This document shows positions 16,452-28,504 of a DNA stretch of 40,076 nt, piece after piece. The notes under the pieces were generated by a model, which saw nothing but the letters and a program-made list of their open reading frames with translations, made no database searches and was not told the DNA's origin. Location: positions 1 to 40,076 of the forward strand of contig CALSCQ010002676.1 of assembly GCA_943704525.1 (NCBI GenBank), written 5' to 3'. Source of the DNA: Pigoraptor vietnamica (lineage: Eukaryota > Opisthokonta > Filasterea). Made by a program: the position numbers and the translations under genes. How positions within the stretch are numbered: position 1 is the stretch's first letter; each line of letters begins with the position of its first letter.

Positions 16452-17231
16452 ATGTTCTACAAGTTCAACGGCTCTACGGGCCGCCTCGAGTCGTCGGCGC
16501 GCGAGGTCGCCTACAACCCCCAGGTATTCTTCTTTCCCTCTCTGCACGCCTTCATTTGCCCCTCTATCTCAAACCATAATTCTTGCGCATATGCAAATCG
16601 CACCGTCTTTGCCTTCTTTTCGCGCTTGATTGTTTGATTTGAAGCGAACGGGAGAATGCGAGTTTTTGTGTGAAAGATGCCCTGTGTTTTCTGTGAAGTT
16701 TCTCGCCTTTCCTGCCGTCCCCCTTTTTTGTAATTATATGTTTCTTATACTTTGCATCGACTGCTTTTTGGTTGCCTGCCATTAATCGTGTGTAGGGCTT
16801 CTCCAAACCCCTCGTCGTTTCTGCCGAGCAGCGGGCGTATGCGACGGCCTCGAGCCACGGCGCCTCGTTCTCGAGCTCGATGTTCTTCAAGCACAACGAC
16901 GTGCGCACCAAGCAGCACTCGCCGCTGGTGCGTATAGACGGGTTTTGTTGCACGGTGATCGTTTTGTGGCGTCGTGGACGAGTTGGTTTGTAGTGGTCGT
17001 TGGAAGCAGCTTTGCCTCATTTCGCGAATTTTCTCCAATGTGCGAGTATCCTCATTCTTTTGCAACCACGTCGCTTTGTAGTCCGACCCGCACATCCCCA
17101 CGTACCTTCGTGGTGGCGCTCGCGACCGCGCGCTCTTCCGCGGCCTTATGGGCGTTGTCGTTGTCCTCTACGGCGTTGCCATCTTTGGCGTGTGCCAGAT
17201 GGGCCTCGGCAAGGGCAAGAAGCAGCACTAG
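16452..17231 (+). CDS. COX7A2L: COX7A2L/SCAF1-like cytochrome oxidase supercomplex protein
   Basis: Small inner-mitochondrial-membrane protein of the COX7A family. In mammals COX7A2L (SCAF1) links complexes III and IV into supercomplexes. Three exons (16452-16523, 16796-16927, 17082-17231) give 117 residues; the human protein has 114. The N-terminus MFYKFNGSTGRLESSAREVA and the following YNPQGFSKPLVVS align with human MYYKFSGFTQKLAG and YSPQGLKPVVS. That region is specific to SCAF1 and absent from ordinary COX7A. The C-terminal half has the COX7A pattern: HIPTYLRGGARDRALFRG, then one membrane helix at about 88-108 (GVVVVLYGVAIFGVCQMG) and a basic KGKKQH tail. No cleavable presequence is obvious. 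Because the N-terminal block is kept, I prefer the SCAF1-like call to plain COX7A. Confidence 0.88.
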
Positions 17232-17510
17232 ACTCGCTTTCGATGGACGCGTCGATATTGCGTCTGGTGTAAATTCGAGGACGTGGGACTATGTGGCGGA
17301 TCGAAAGTCCTGGGAGTGTATGTTTCGGTCGTTTTGTGACGTCGAGGCCACTTTGATCTGGAGGGCATGGCTTCTATTCTGGTTGCGGGCGCTGCGTTTG
17401 TGTGTGAAAGAGGGTGCCTTCCATTGTGAGGCATCCATTCCAGCGGATGCCTAAAATACACTTTGTACAGAAGTTTGGACACACATTTCCACGCACGGCA
17501 ATGGCGCCCT

Positions 17511-18528
17511 TTAGGCGACCTTCTTTGTCTTTTGTGCGTACGCGCGCTGTCGCCAGAGCGTAAAGAGGATGAAAAGCGACACGGTCTCGAAGATGGCGAC
17601 CTGCGCGGACGTGTACGCCCACGACGTCGACGGGTAGTGGGCCATGCCGAGCACGGACTGGGAGCACACGAGCACAAACTGGATCTGCTGCAGCGTGGTA
17701 ATCGACTTCTTGACGAAGACAGGGACGTGAACCTTGCGTGCCGTCAGGTAGTAAAAGCTGTACATGACGACGTGGATGAACGCGTTGACCACGACAGAGA
17801 GGTACGTGTCAGGAGCTCGGAACACAAAGTAGCCGCCCCAAAGGCACCAGATAATCGACACGTGGTGGAAGTAGTGAAGGAAAGAGAGCTGCTCCGTCTT
17901 GCCGTGCGCGACGATAATGATCGTGTCAAAGAGGTCGGCGTACCTAGAAGCGACGAGGACATCAACTGGACGTTAGCCATGAACGACGAGTGAGGCCAAC
18001 ACAAGCACTTAAACCAACACTTGCCAACGGCAGGCAGGCAGACACACACAAAAGTGCACAATTACATAGGCAGCCGACACCGAAGCATGCATGCGGTTGA
18101 GGAAAAAGGGCATTGCATCTCCCCACTTGTTGACGTAGTAGATGTAGACGGCGAGCGCAAGGTACTTGTTCGTGTACCACGACTCCTCCGGCGCACCGTA
18201 AAAGCCAAGCACTCCCCGTCCGTGGTGCGACTCATAGAACGCGGCGGCAATGAGACCCATAATAATAAGGTTCCAGACGACCTGCAACAGAAAAAAAGAG
18301 CGCATCGATCAAAATTAGCACTTGCATTGTATATGCACGTGGCCCGGCACACGTGCAACAGGTCACCTGCACGCAAAACGTTACCTGGATGACGTTGTAC
18401 GCGGCAACGACGCCCGCAGGGAAGCGCGTCTTGGGTGCCGGGTTAATCTTGCCGTAAATGACAAGCGCAATGTACGCCAGCGACGTCCATGCGGGCACGC
18501 GGGCCTGGGACCAGTCAATCGTGTCCAT
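17511..18528 (-). CDS. ELO-family very-long-chain fatty acid elongase (3-ketoacyl-CoA synthase)
   Basis: Catalyses the condensation step of fatty-acid elongation in the endoplasmic reticulum. Three exons (18385-18528, 18127-18281, 17511-17943) give 243 residues, slightly shorter than most ELOVL proteins. Motifs in order are YYVNKYADLFDTIIIV (the K-x-x-E/D-L-x-D-T block), the catalytic histidine box FLHYFHHVS (HxxHH) and NAFIHVVMYSFYYLTA. Several hydrophobic helices span the protein, and the C-terminus is KTKKVA, a plausible lysine-based ER retrieval signal. The donor of intron 2 is placed at GTGGGG inside AACAAG because this restores the KYADLFDT block in phase; reading on would break it. The ATG at 18526-18528 is the first in frame. 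The upstream region is shared with FANCD2. Confidence 0.93.
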
Positions 18529-19025
18529 CTTCAGTGCCACTAAGCGCGGTGTCGTCGCGGGCTTGCCACTCTGCGCAGGGCGCTCTTATGCACGGCGGAA
18601 GACTGAAAACGAGGGCACGCAGAAGGCGACCATTTGTCTGTTGGGACGCGTGGGTTGTGGGGCTGTCGTGTGTTCCGACAAAGGCTCCGCCGCACGTGCA
18701 TAGCCAAGTGGCCGACCCACCGCACTCACTGTCGGAGGCGTTGTTGGGGATGTCCGCCACCCCAACAGGCGATCGCATTAGCACTGGGGCAACTTGTGCG
18801 ATGCGACTGCACGAAGTTGTCGTTGGCGCGAAAATTTCAAATTCCCGCCAATTCGTTGGTCATCACTTCAATTGCCGGCAGGGCACACTCCTCCACATAC
18901 TTTCAAGCTGTTCTTCGATCTCCCCTCAGCCTCACCGAGCTCATATCGACAGTGTCTTCCCCACTGTATTCTTCTCTCGATTGCCGACCTTCGAATTGGC
19001 GCGCTTTAAGTGAGCCACATCGAAG
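18529..19025. promoter_or_regulatory. Divergent promoter interval, elongase / FANCD2
   Basis: These 497 bp lie between two divergent ATGs. CGCGAAAATTTCAAATTCCCGCC near 18828-18850 resembles a cell-cycle E2F-type element (GCGSGAAA/TTTCCCGC), which would suit FANCD2. That is a visual match only. Confidence 0.4.
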
Positions 19026-22000
19026 ATGCTCTCTGCCGCGAAGGCAGGGAAGCGCAAGGCGCTCGACGGCGACAATGACGTCGGTTCGTGATCTTGTCGC
19101 CAAATACGATCTGGTTATTTCGCATCCACTCAAGTGACGCTCATGTGACGCCGTCGATTCATGCTCCCCATTGTCATCATATCCCAACGTTGTTATATTG
19201 CCGTCGGTTCGTGTGGGCAGCCCTTCTATTTGCCAACTTCGAACCCTCTGCTCTGCATACGCTGAAATGCACGCTGCTAATGCAGGCGACGAGCCTTCGA
19301 AGAAGCGGCAGCACCAAGAGACGGCAGAGTCTGTTGGCCTTTTCGACGATGACATGGCACGCAGCGAAGATGCAAGCGCTGATGGGCTGCTAATGACGCT
19401 GCTGACCCAAGCTGGAGCGTTTACGCGCACTGCGGGGCGAGCCTTTCAGCTGAGTGAGTATCAATCGACCCCCTTGTGTCTCTTAATGGCTGCTTAAAAG
19501 CGTACAAACCGTTGGATGACCGTCTCAATTGTTCTCTTGACAGGCTCTGATCCCTCCGAATTTCGGCGCCGATTGCGCGCGCGCATACTTGGACACAAGC
19601 GATACCCTGCCATTTTGGAGGAGATCTTCGAGGGCATAGGGCAACTGTTTGACGACGACGCGCTCTTTGTCAAGGCACTCAGCCCCGTTGTTACAGGGGA
19701 CGGCGACGACCGCGCGAGGTGGGTCGCCCACAGAGATCCTGTAGCTTCGTGAGCGCGAAGCATTTTTGCCTTGGAGCATCACCGCCTAATCGCATCCACC
19801 ACAGCGCTCTCCAGGACAGCCTCGTTCGCCTTCTCCTGGGCATCGACGAGCTTCAGACGGGCGTCGTCAACATGCTCCTGGAAAAGCTTCCCGAGTACAT
19901 GATGGATGCAGAGTAAGTGGCCGTGCGACCGAGCGACAGCAGTGGCGTCCCTGTTGCGACATTGGGCTCATGGATATTGGTGCACACACGCGCAGAAATA
20001 ACGACGCCGACAGCATGCCGCGACTGATCGTTGGCCAGCTTCGGTGGCTCGACAACGTTGTCGACGGCGGAAAGCTCGCTTCCAAGCTGATGGAGCTTGT
20101 TGCCATATCGCCACTCTCCGTACAGCGCGAGATCGTCTCGGCCGTGCCGGAAATCGTCGACGACTCGGCGCACGACACTGTTGCGGAGGCCCTGCGTGCA
20201 ATGATGTTCGGGATGCGCGGACTTACGGCGGCAATACTGGACAGCCTCTCGAATCTCTCGATCAACCCCGACTTGCGCGAGCGAATTCGCGGCTCTGTGC
20301 TCGACGCCATCACATCGGCCGACGCCAACGACATGCCCGTGATCGTGCGCTTCCTGCTGCTGTCGGCGGGAAAGGATGAGGCGGCTTCTGCGATCGACCG
20401 CCTCCGTCGCTGCCTTGACCTCAACACGCTCACTGTCGCTAGCGTTGGACCTGACGGCGCGGGCGGTCTCGTCAGCGTGTTGGCCTCTCAACGCGCCTCG
20501 CAGCGCGGTGTCGGGAAGGGACCTCGCGCCGAAGCTTCGGCCGAGTCGCTGACGCTGGACGTGCTCAAGTCCGCCATTCGCTTTCAACGGCCGGTGACGG
20601 ATGCATGGGTGCGCGCGCTACAGAATTGCACCCCTGACAAGCCCCTCGTCGTGCTGGATTTCTTTGCGTTGCTCTATCTGCACGAGATGACTAGTCACAA
20701 GAAGACGAGCGAGTCCGTCGCTCGTAAGCGGTGCGCCGACGGCACCCTCGACAAGAAGCTCCTCGCTCTGGCGATCAAGGACCACGCGTCGTCCCTCCGC
20801 GAACACTTCCCTGCCCTCCTGTCCCTGGCGGCGTCCCTGTTGCGCTGCGGAGAGCGGAGCGCAACGGACCTCGCCGCGGAGATGTACAAGCAGTCGTTCA
20901 AGGCGTTTGAGACGTACCACCGTCAGGAGGTGGTCGGCGCCCTCGTGACGCACGTCGGCAGCGGGAGCGCGTCCGAAATCGACACTGCGCTCTCCGTGTT
21001 GTGCGACCTGGCGACCGACATGCCGAAGGAGATGTGCCCGTTCGCCGTCTTCGTGCGCGGCGTGCTCGACTATCTCGACAACCTCGACCTCGGCCAAGTG
21101 CGACGGCTGTTTTCCGTCCTGACGATCCTCGCAGCGCGCTCGCAGGACGCCGCTTCGGGAGAGTTTGCGCTCACTGACGACGCGCACATTGTTATCCGAA
21201 AGCAACTCTCGAACTCGGCCGTGCGCTATCGACGGATTGGCATCGTGGCCGCCGTCGCCGTCGTTAAGCACGCCATTCTCGCCGCGGCGGACGCCCCGCA
21301 TCTCCTAGCGGCAACCGCACAGCAGTGTGCGGCCCTGGTCGAACTGGCGAGGAACAGCTGCAGGACGCCCGAGTGCCTCGCCCTCCTCTACGACGAGTTG
21401 GCGGACGCCATTTTCGAGCCCCTTTCTAGGGGCGGCAGCGCGGATAAGCCAGTATCAGGAATGCCCGGCGAGCTTGTCGGGTGGATACGCGAGAACATCG
21501 CCTCTGCCTTTGAGTCCGAATTCCTTGCTGACCGCAACGGAGCGCCCTCTCGCGTCCTTGGCTGCGAGTGCGAGGAGAGCGGGAACTTGGATGGCGACGA
21601 GACGCCGATCCTCGTCAGCATTTTCCCTTTTGCGGCGCCATCGCTCGGCGCCGATGGTCTGTCCCTCGTGCTGCCCAACGGGACGAAGGCCTCACGTGCC
21701 GGCGACAAGCTGCAGCCGCTTCACCCGCTCTTTCGGTTGCTTCAGGCCTGCGAGAAGTCTCTAAACGGGTCTCTCGAGAACGTCGATGCGCTGCTCGGCG
21801 GTCCACTATTGATGCCCGAGACAGCGTCGGTGATCGACAACTTCGCGCAGCAGACGGCGGTCGTCAGGGAGGCCACGTGTGCGTCGCTGCTCTGCGCTAC
21901 GAATTGGTACCGCGAAATCGTGAACGCGTACTCGAGCGATCCGTCGGAAGACATGGTGAAAAAGGTCATCAGTCGCATCCAGGCGATAGTGGACGCCGAC

Positions 22001-23831
22001 CGTGCCCTGGCAACTGCCGTCGCGAGCACGCCCTCGTTTCGCCCGTATACAGCACAATTCGACGGGAACGCCGACTCCCTCGCGACCGCACCGGCGGCTG
22101 CGAACGGGAAGACGAAGGGTGCCAAGTCGTCGTCGAAGGGCAAGGGGAAAGCGCCGGCGGATCGCAAAGGAAAGGCGCCGGCGGCCAAGGATGCGAGCGA
22201 CGAGGACCAGGACGAGGAGGACCCTCTCCCGGACAAGCCCGCGAAGCCTGTTGGCGCTGCGGTGTCGCGTGACTGCTTTCGTGAGCTCGACTTTGAAGTC
22301 TTTGGCCTTCTGGTGCATTCCCTCCGCGTGCCGCTGGCCGACTCCGAGGAGACCTCCGTGGCACTGTTGCCGTCGCACCTCCGTTTCCTCCTCGCCGATC
22401 TGTCCTCCAAGCTGAGCAAGGGCCTGTCGTCCCCTAAGAAGGCCTCGCCGTTTGGTCGCGCCAAAAAGGGCGACGCCGGGTTCGCGCGCCTCCTTCGGAC
22501 GCCGCCTCGCACCCTTGCCGCCCGAGCCACGCAGCTCGTGCCCCCGATTTGTGGGCACCTCGAGACCATCTACAACGCGTTCAAGACGATGTCGGACGAT
22601 TCCGACTCGCAAATCACGGACGCCGACGCCGTGGAACACATGGCGGAGAGCTGCGAGCTGGGCCTCCTCTGCATCCACGCCGTTCTGTCGTGGGACGGCA
22701 TCTCGAAGGCTTCGAACGCGCGCATCCTCTCGCGACTTCTCGCCAGCATCGCGGGGCGCGTCGCCGAGAACATGACGTCGCAAGCGGCGCCGCAGCGCAC
22801 GGCCGCCGATGCCTTCGATTACATGCACCGTTTCGCGGACGCAGTGCCGTCACTTGCAGGCTGCGTCGCGCTCGTGCGCTGTCTCGTGGCCATCGCGAGC
22901 CATGCGCCCGCACGAAGCGGCCTGCACGAGCGCGTATCCAGCCTCTGCGGCGCGTTGATCGGGCGCACGTGGGAGGCGTCGAGTGGAAAGAACGACCACA
23001 TCGCGTTCTTGCTTCGCTCGCACATTGCACTTGCGAAGGATCCCGTTGCCGTGATCGGGAAGTTCACCGGCCAAGTGCTGCCGTCGCTCAAGGAGAAGGA
23101 CGGCCGCGCTTTCGATTGCGAGACGCACCCGTCGCTGACCGCGGCGTCGTTGCCTTCGTATTATCGCGTGCTGCTTGAGGAGTGTGTTGTCGCCCTCAAG
23201 GCGTCCGATGCCGTCGGCGATCGCATGGCGCACATACTCGCGTGCGCGACGGCGTTCCACACGCTCGTCAACCTCGTCAAGACGTTTGACAGGAAGCCGA
23301 TGCTTGCGGCCACACTCCGCTGCGGGCGCACTTTCATCGAGGCGTTCATTCGCCATGCGATGCCGGTGCTGGACGCCACTTTCCGCGCTGCCAAGGACGA
23401 CGGCCTGCAAATCCTCAAGGCCATTCAGACGGCAACGAGGCTACTGCAGTCGCTATGCGGCCACTCCAAGGTTCGAGTGCTCATCCGTTGCACTATAGAA
23501 GCGTGCAGCTGTGCCATTATGTACTGAATTGTCACTCGCGTTCACGATGATGCAGGTCATGCAGGACGTTTCGCTGACGTCGCACGTGCCGCCCCTGAAG
23601 AAGGGGCTCGAGACGGTCATCTTCCGCGTCAAGGCCATGCTCGAGCTGCACGGTCTGCGCGAGGCGTTCTGGCTCGGAAATCTGAAGCACAGGGACATTC
23701 AGGGCCGCGAAGTGCCGTCGCAAGTCGTGGAGTCCGAGGCCGAGTCGGACGGCGGAGAAGGCGACGCCACGGGGGACAGCGACGGGAGCAGCGAGGGGGA
23801 GGAGAGTGAGGAGGCAGAGGACGAAGATTAA
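19026..23831 (+). CDS. FANCD2: FANCD2, Fanconi anaemia interstrand-crosslink repair protein
   Basis: Nuclear clamp that pairs with FANCI on damaged DNA. Six exons (19026-19083, 19286-19453, 19544-19718, 19805-19912, 19996-23470, 23556-23831) give 1419 residues; human FANCD2 has 1451. Similarity is collinear throughout: [110 protein letters not shown] and [19 protein letters not shown], then an acidic tail. The block carrying the monoubiquitinated lysine in human (K561, FKYKLIGI) reads VRYRRIGI here, at codons 579-586 (21221-21244), so the acceptor lysine appears to be arginine. A Lys/Asp/Glu-rich linker lies at 22105-22250. I chose ATG 19026 over 19267 because exon 1 adds a basic [15 protein letters not shown] start and splices in phase. 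Confidence 0.95.
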
Positions 23832-23919
23832 ATCAATGGGCGCTATACTGCACAGCGTTTAATGGCAAAATCTCCGCGTCTTGCGTTGACAGAAAATGAG
23901 TCCTACTCATGTAGTTTCG

Positions 23920-23923
<4 letters not shown>

Positions 23924-23952
<29 letters not shown>
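23924..23952 (+). repeat. A29 homopolymer
   Basis: An uninterrupted run of 29 A residues about 90 bp downstream of the FANCD2 stop codon. It is the only long mononucleotide run in the window. The upstream gene keeps its introns, so it is not the tail of a retrocopy of that gene. Confidence 0.95.
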
Positions 23953-23954
<2 letters not shown>

Positions 23955-24113
23955 AGGGCGCGGTCGAGTGTGGCCGTGGGGGTTGTATCGTTGTTTTGGC
24001 GTTGATAACCCACGGTTGCCGGACCGCGCTTATTACACTTAGGCAACCCGTGCCTTATATACTGCGCACAGCGGCGCGCTCGTGCCGCTTATGGGACGAC
24101 GAGCAAAGGTACG

Positions 24114-24152
<39 letters not shown>

Positions 24153-24165
24153 TGTGTGCGTGTGA
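24114..24165 (+). repeat. TG microsatellite, intergenic
   Basis: About 50 bp of TG with a single TTTG and CGTG interruption, between FANCD2 and the ADCK1-type gene. Confidence 0.95.
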
Positions 24166-24556
24166 ACACCATGACATCATGGTCACCAAACGGTAACACA
24201 AAATTTCCTTTTCGGGCCAGACTGAATGTAACATGTATCACGTGATCCCCAACGCACACGCAACCTCGCACATGGCTGACGACATTTCCGCGGTTCTTTC
24301 ATAGCGCCAAGACCGTCACGCGAGTGTTTCGTCCAGCAGAAAAGTCGCAGCTTATGGAAGCCTGATATCATCTTCTCACTTCTGTCTGTGCTTGCGTTTC
24401 GCTTTGTCGCCTGTGTTGATCTTACTTTGGGACGCGCGTGACGTAAGCGGATTAGCGGGGCTCGAAGGTCTTCGCAAAGGCGGGCCATGGCTTGAATTCT
24501 TTACCGCGCGCATTCAATGCTTGAGTCGTTCCTGTTGTAATTATTGAGTGCCGAAG

Positions 24557-26766
24557 ATGGCCTTGTCGCTGATGAGGGCGCCATTCGCGATGGCGGGGAC
24601 GTTGCGACTGCTGCGGCCTCGGCAACTATTTTGTGCGTCGTCGCTTCGTAGCGGCACCCTACGTCTCGAGAGGGGTTACGCAGCAGTGCCGCGGAGATGG
24701 TTTCCTTTGGCGAAGGCGCGAGGGCCGACTGTACCTCCTTCAGGGACGGCGCCGCCTCCACCGTCCAACCTGCGGCGGAACATCACAATCGGATCTGGCA
24801 TTGCGTTTGTGGCGACTGCGGCCGGCGTGGGCGCGTTCGTGTACTCACCCACGCTGAGGAAGGAGGGAAAGATGACCGTCATTGCACTTGCGCGTTTCGT
24901 GCGAGCTCTCTACACCGTAAGTATCACTATAAGACACCTCTGTTGCATGTGATACTGATTGCGTGTTGTCGAACCTGCAGGCCGTCGTCATCACGACAGA
25001 CTACAAAATCTCTCTCCGCGGATACACCGACGAGTCGTCTGAGGAATATCGCGTTATGAGGAGCAAGGTAAGAACGAAGATCATCCAGACGCCATCACTC
25101 GCATCTCTGCTGCCTGACGGTGGTAACACCAACATGCGAACGACGCAGGTCCACCAGCGCGCGGCCGACCGCCTCCTTTCTCTGTGCCGCTGGGCCGGCG
25201 GCATCTACATCAAGGGCGGACAGCACGTGGGCGCGCTCGACTACCTCCTTCCCTCCGAGTACGTGCACACGCTCAAGGTGCTTCACAACCAGGCGCCGCG
25301 CACGGAGCTCGGCGAAGTCAGCCGCGTGTTCTCAGAGGACGTCGGCAAGGGCATCGACGAACTGTTCATTGAATTTGACCGCGAGCCGATTGGCGCGGCG
25401 TCGCTGGCGCAAGTGCACCGGGCAGTGCGGGCGTCCGACGGCGCCGTTGTCGCGGTGAAGGTGCAGCATCCGTTTGTGCGCGAGCGCTCCGAGGGCGACA
25501 TGCGGACGATCGAGATTATTACGAAGTTTATTGCCTGGTGTGTGGGGCATGGTGCGAGTGTGCGTGTATGCGTGCGCATGTCGGTGTATGTGCATGTGCA
25601 TCTGTGCGTCTGTTGTGCTCTTGTTGCAGCGCAATTTTGTGCGATGCCGCTCACCTTTTACATCCCGCGCCACTTTGCCTCTGCAGGATGTTTCCCGAGT
25701 TTGAGTTTGCGTGGCTTGCGCAGGAGATGCGCCGCAACTTGCCTGTCGAGCTGGATTTCGTGCAGGAGGGCCGAAACGCCGACGAACTGCGCGCGCTGTT
25801 CCGCTCCACAAAGTACTTGAAGGTGAGAAAACACAGCGTTCACCGAGACCCTCTTCATTCACAGTTCCATTGCTCTCATCCGAAAACTCGCTTTCGCCAC
25901 ACACTCAGGCACCTGTGACACAGCTAACTCGCGCCTTTTTGTATCAGATCCCGGAGATACACTGGGACTTGACGAGCCCGCGTGTGCTCACGATGGAGTT
26001 CGTCGACGGCGGCAAGGTGGACGACGTCGCGTTCATGCGCCGCAATCGCATCGACGTCAACGAGGTGTCGCGTCGCCTCAAGCGCGTCTTCAGCGAGATG
26101 ATATACCTCCACGGCTTCGTGCACTGCGATCCCCACCCCGGCAACGTCCTCGTGCAGCCGCCGCGTGGCTATTTTGACGGCCCGACAATCGTTCTCCTCG
26201 ACCACGGGCTCTACCAGCGCCTCACGCGCGAGTTTCGGCTCAACTACAGTCGCCTCTGGAAGTCGCTCATCGAGTTTGACGAGGGAGGCATCCGAGAGGC
26301 GGCCTCTCGGCTCGGCGGCGACGAGGCAACGTACCGGCTATTCGCGTGCATGCTGACGGGTCGGTCGTGGGACGCCGTATCTACAGGCATCACGACGCTC
26401 CCCACGTCGCCGGAGGAGATCGAGTATGTGCGGCGCAACATGTCGCGGTACCTCGTCGACATTGCCGGTATTCTCAACCGAGTCCCGCGCCCGCTGCTGC
26501 TCCTTCTCAAGACGAACGATCTGCTTCGATCCGTCGACCACATGCTGGAGACAAACACGCACGCGCAGTCGTTTGCAGTGATTGCGCGGCTGTGCGTCCG
26601 CGCCATCCACGAGGACGAGCTGTCGCGGCACCCTGGGCTATCGCGCCGCGTCGCCATTCTCCTGAGCGGCATGTGGAACGGCGTCCGCGTGTCTTTGTAC
26701 GAGGCGTTCTTGTGGTTGATTTCGCCGTTCGTTTCGTCAAAGGCGACGCTCGGCCTGCCCTTCTAG
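24557..26766 (+). CDS. ADCK1: ADCK1-type mitochondrial atypical kinase (UbiB/ABC1 family)
   Basis: UbiB-family protein kinase-like enzyme of mitochondria, related to human ADCK1 and yeast Mcp2, which act in mitochondrial lipid homeostasis. Five exons (24557-24916, 24981-25067, 25149-25537, 25687-25822, 25948-26766) give 596 residues. The N-terminus is Arg-, Leu- and Ser-rich with almost no acidic residue, a typical mitochondrial targeting sequence, and is followed by a membrane helix at about residues 81-97 (IGSGIAFVATAAGVGAF). Hallmarks of the family are IYIKGGQHVGALDYLLPSEY (KxGQ), IGAASLAQVHRAV (Ala-rich loop), VVAVKVQHP (Lys), NLPVELDFVQEGRNA, HGFVHCDPHPGNVLV and LLDHGLYQ. The blocks match human ADCK1 better than ADCK3/COQ8. 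All expected active-site residues are present. Confidence 0.95.
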
Positions 26767-27018
26767 CCTCGAGTAAAGTTTTATTTGCAAAGCATGCTGA
26801 GAATGTCTGGACTCAAGTCTGGACAGGAAACATTGACACAATTCACCAGCACAGTCTGTCGTCTCACGGTGACGTCTTCTTAGATTTGCATCCGTTTACC
26901 GCGTTCATGTTGCCGGCACAGTCGTCGAAAAGCTTCACTGTGCATGGTCGTTTGGTCGTCGGAGCACATTGCACGCTCGCCGTTTCCGACGAGCTGTCTC
27001 TCGATTGCACGCATCATC

Positions 27019-28409
27019 ATGTGCGGCAGGTCAGCGTGCACACTGGTGAGTGCTCGTGAGTTTCAGCTCGCGCCAAGACCCTAGCTTGGTGTGTCTCTGT
27101 ACTCGTGGGAGACAGCGACGAGGTCTAGCCTTCACTTTGAAGCTACTGACGATGAGCGGTGACACACGTGCAAACTGCAGAGTCCACAGGCCATCGCGAA
27201 GGCCGCCGGTGTTTCGACTGACGCATCAAAGGGGTTTCGAAACGAGCAGAAGTACAGAACGTCCCACAATGTTGGCCCTGGTGAGTAGCGTCTCGAAGAA
27301 TCAGATCATGTGTGTCTTCTCTCTTTCTTTATGCCGTTCGACTCTATCACGCGGTATCGCTTTGCGGTTCGACTCGTCAGCAAAGACTCGCCGGACGCAG
27401 GGCGAATTCAGCCCGTGCTCACCATGGACGCGGAGTCCACGTCGGCCGCCGAAGGGACGCACGCGAAGACAAAGGAGCTGCAGTTCATGGTTCGTCATTT
27501 CGCTCTTCAGTGCGTGTGCGTCATTTCGCACGGCCGCTCTTTTCACCGAAAGCGGTGCGCTACTACGACGTTGCTGGGTTTGTCCCAGCACTCTCTCTAG
27601 CGACGGAGGCTGACCGAGGCGTCCGCTCTGCCTTCCCTCTTCATGTGTATCGCGCAGGGTTGGGGTCTCATTCCCTCGTTCACGAAAGACCGCGTCGAGT
27701 TCTCTGCGCTGCTGAACACGATCAATGCGCGGGACGACAACCTTCAGGCGAGCCCCATCTATCGCCGGCTTCTGAACAAGCGGCGATGCGTCGTTTTGTG
27801 CGAAGGGTGAGTCCGGTCAATGTCACTGTCGATGTTAGAGAGGGAAGTGGCAATTAGCGACGTGGTCCCGTTTTCTGTGCACACCCTCTGACGCTTGCGT
27901 GCGTCGCCGCCTCCACACGCGAAGGTTCTTTGAATGGTTGAAAAGCGCAAAGCAGAAAATTCCCTACTACATTCGCCCGAAACGGCCCGAAGGACAGTCT
28001 TCCTTCCCGCCGCTTATGTACTTTGCAGGCCTTTACGACGTGCGCCACCTTGACGACGGTGTGTGCAAGATCCTGGCAGTCCATTCGGCTGCATCTCTTC
28101 CCCGATAAGCTTGTGTAGTTTGTAACTCAAGGAGGGCAGCGGAGCGCCAGGAGGGATGCTGCACATGCAATGCGCTTCACTGCACTCACTCACTGTGCCC
28201 CGGTGCGAATTTCGTTGCGACGGCACAGGGAACGAGGAGAGGACGTTCACGATCATCACGACCGACTCTAATTCGGACATGCGCTGGCTCCACGACCGCA
28301 TGCCCGTCATTCTCACCCCGGAGGAGGCCGACGAGTGGCTGGACCCTACCAAGAAGTTCGAAGAGGTTGCGCGGCTCGTGCGGCCTGCGCCCCCGAACAG
28401 GATCGAATG

Positions 28410-28504
<95 letters not shown>

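Larger units (their letters stand above)
23832..24556. other. Intergenic, 725 bp, with homopolymer and microsatellite
   Basis: Separates FANCD2 from the co-oriented ADCK1-type gene. It holds a 29-base A run and a TG microsatellite (listed separately). I see no conserved reading frame or RNA gene in the remainder. Confidence 0.5.

Noticed and set aside
18036-18126. Reading the elongase exon 2 on to its downstream GTAATT donor
   Set aside because: It would insert about 22 residues and join out of phase with the KYADLFDT block. The GTGGGG donor at 18126 is in phase and restores the block.
18529-18540. Upstream start for the elongase at 18540
   Set aside because: The codon is GTG, not ATG. The first in-frame ATG is at 18526-18528.
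19267-19285. ATG 19267 as the FANCD2 start
   Set aside because: It is usable in frame, but the upstream exon 19026-19083 splices in phase and supplies the basic N-terminus seen in other FANCD2 proteins.
21806-22828. A 340-residue antisense frame within FANCD2
   Set aside because: A shadow frame caused by the high GC content of the long FANCD2 exon.
23924-23952. The A29 run as the tail of a retroposed gene copy
   Set aside because: FANCD2 just upstream retains its introns, and no target-site duplication or second copy is visible.
27281-27304. A 24-nt intron in HMCES using the acceptor at 27304
   Set aside because: Too short to splice. The acceptor at 27400 is in phase and gives the expected NVGPGRIQPV block.
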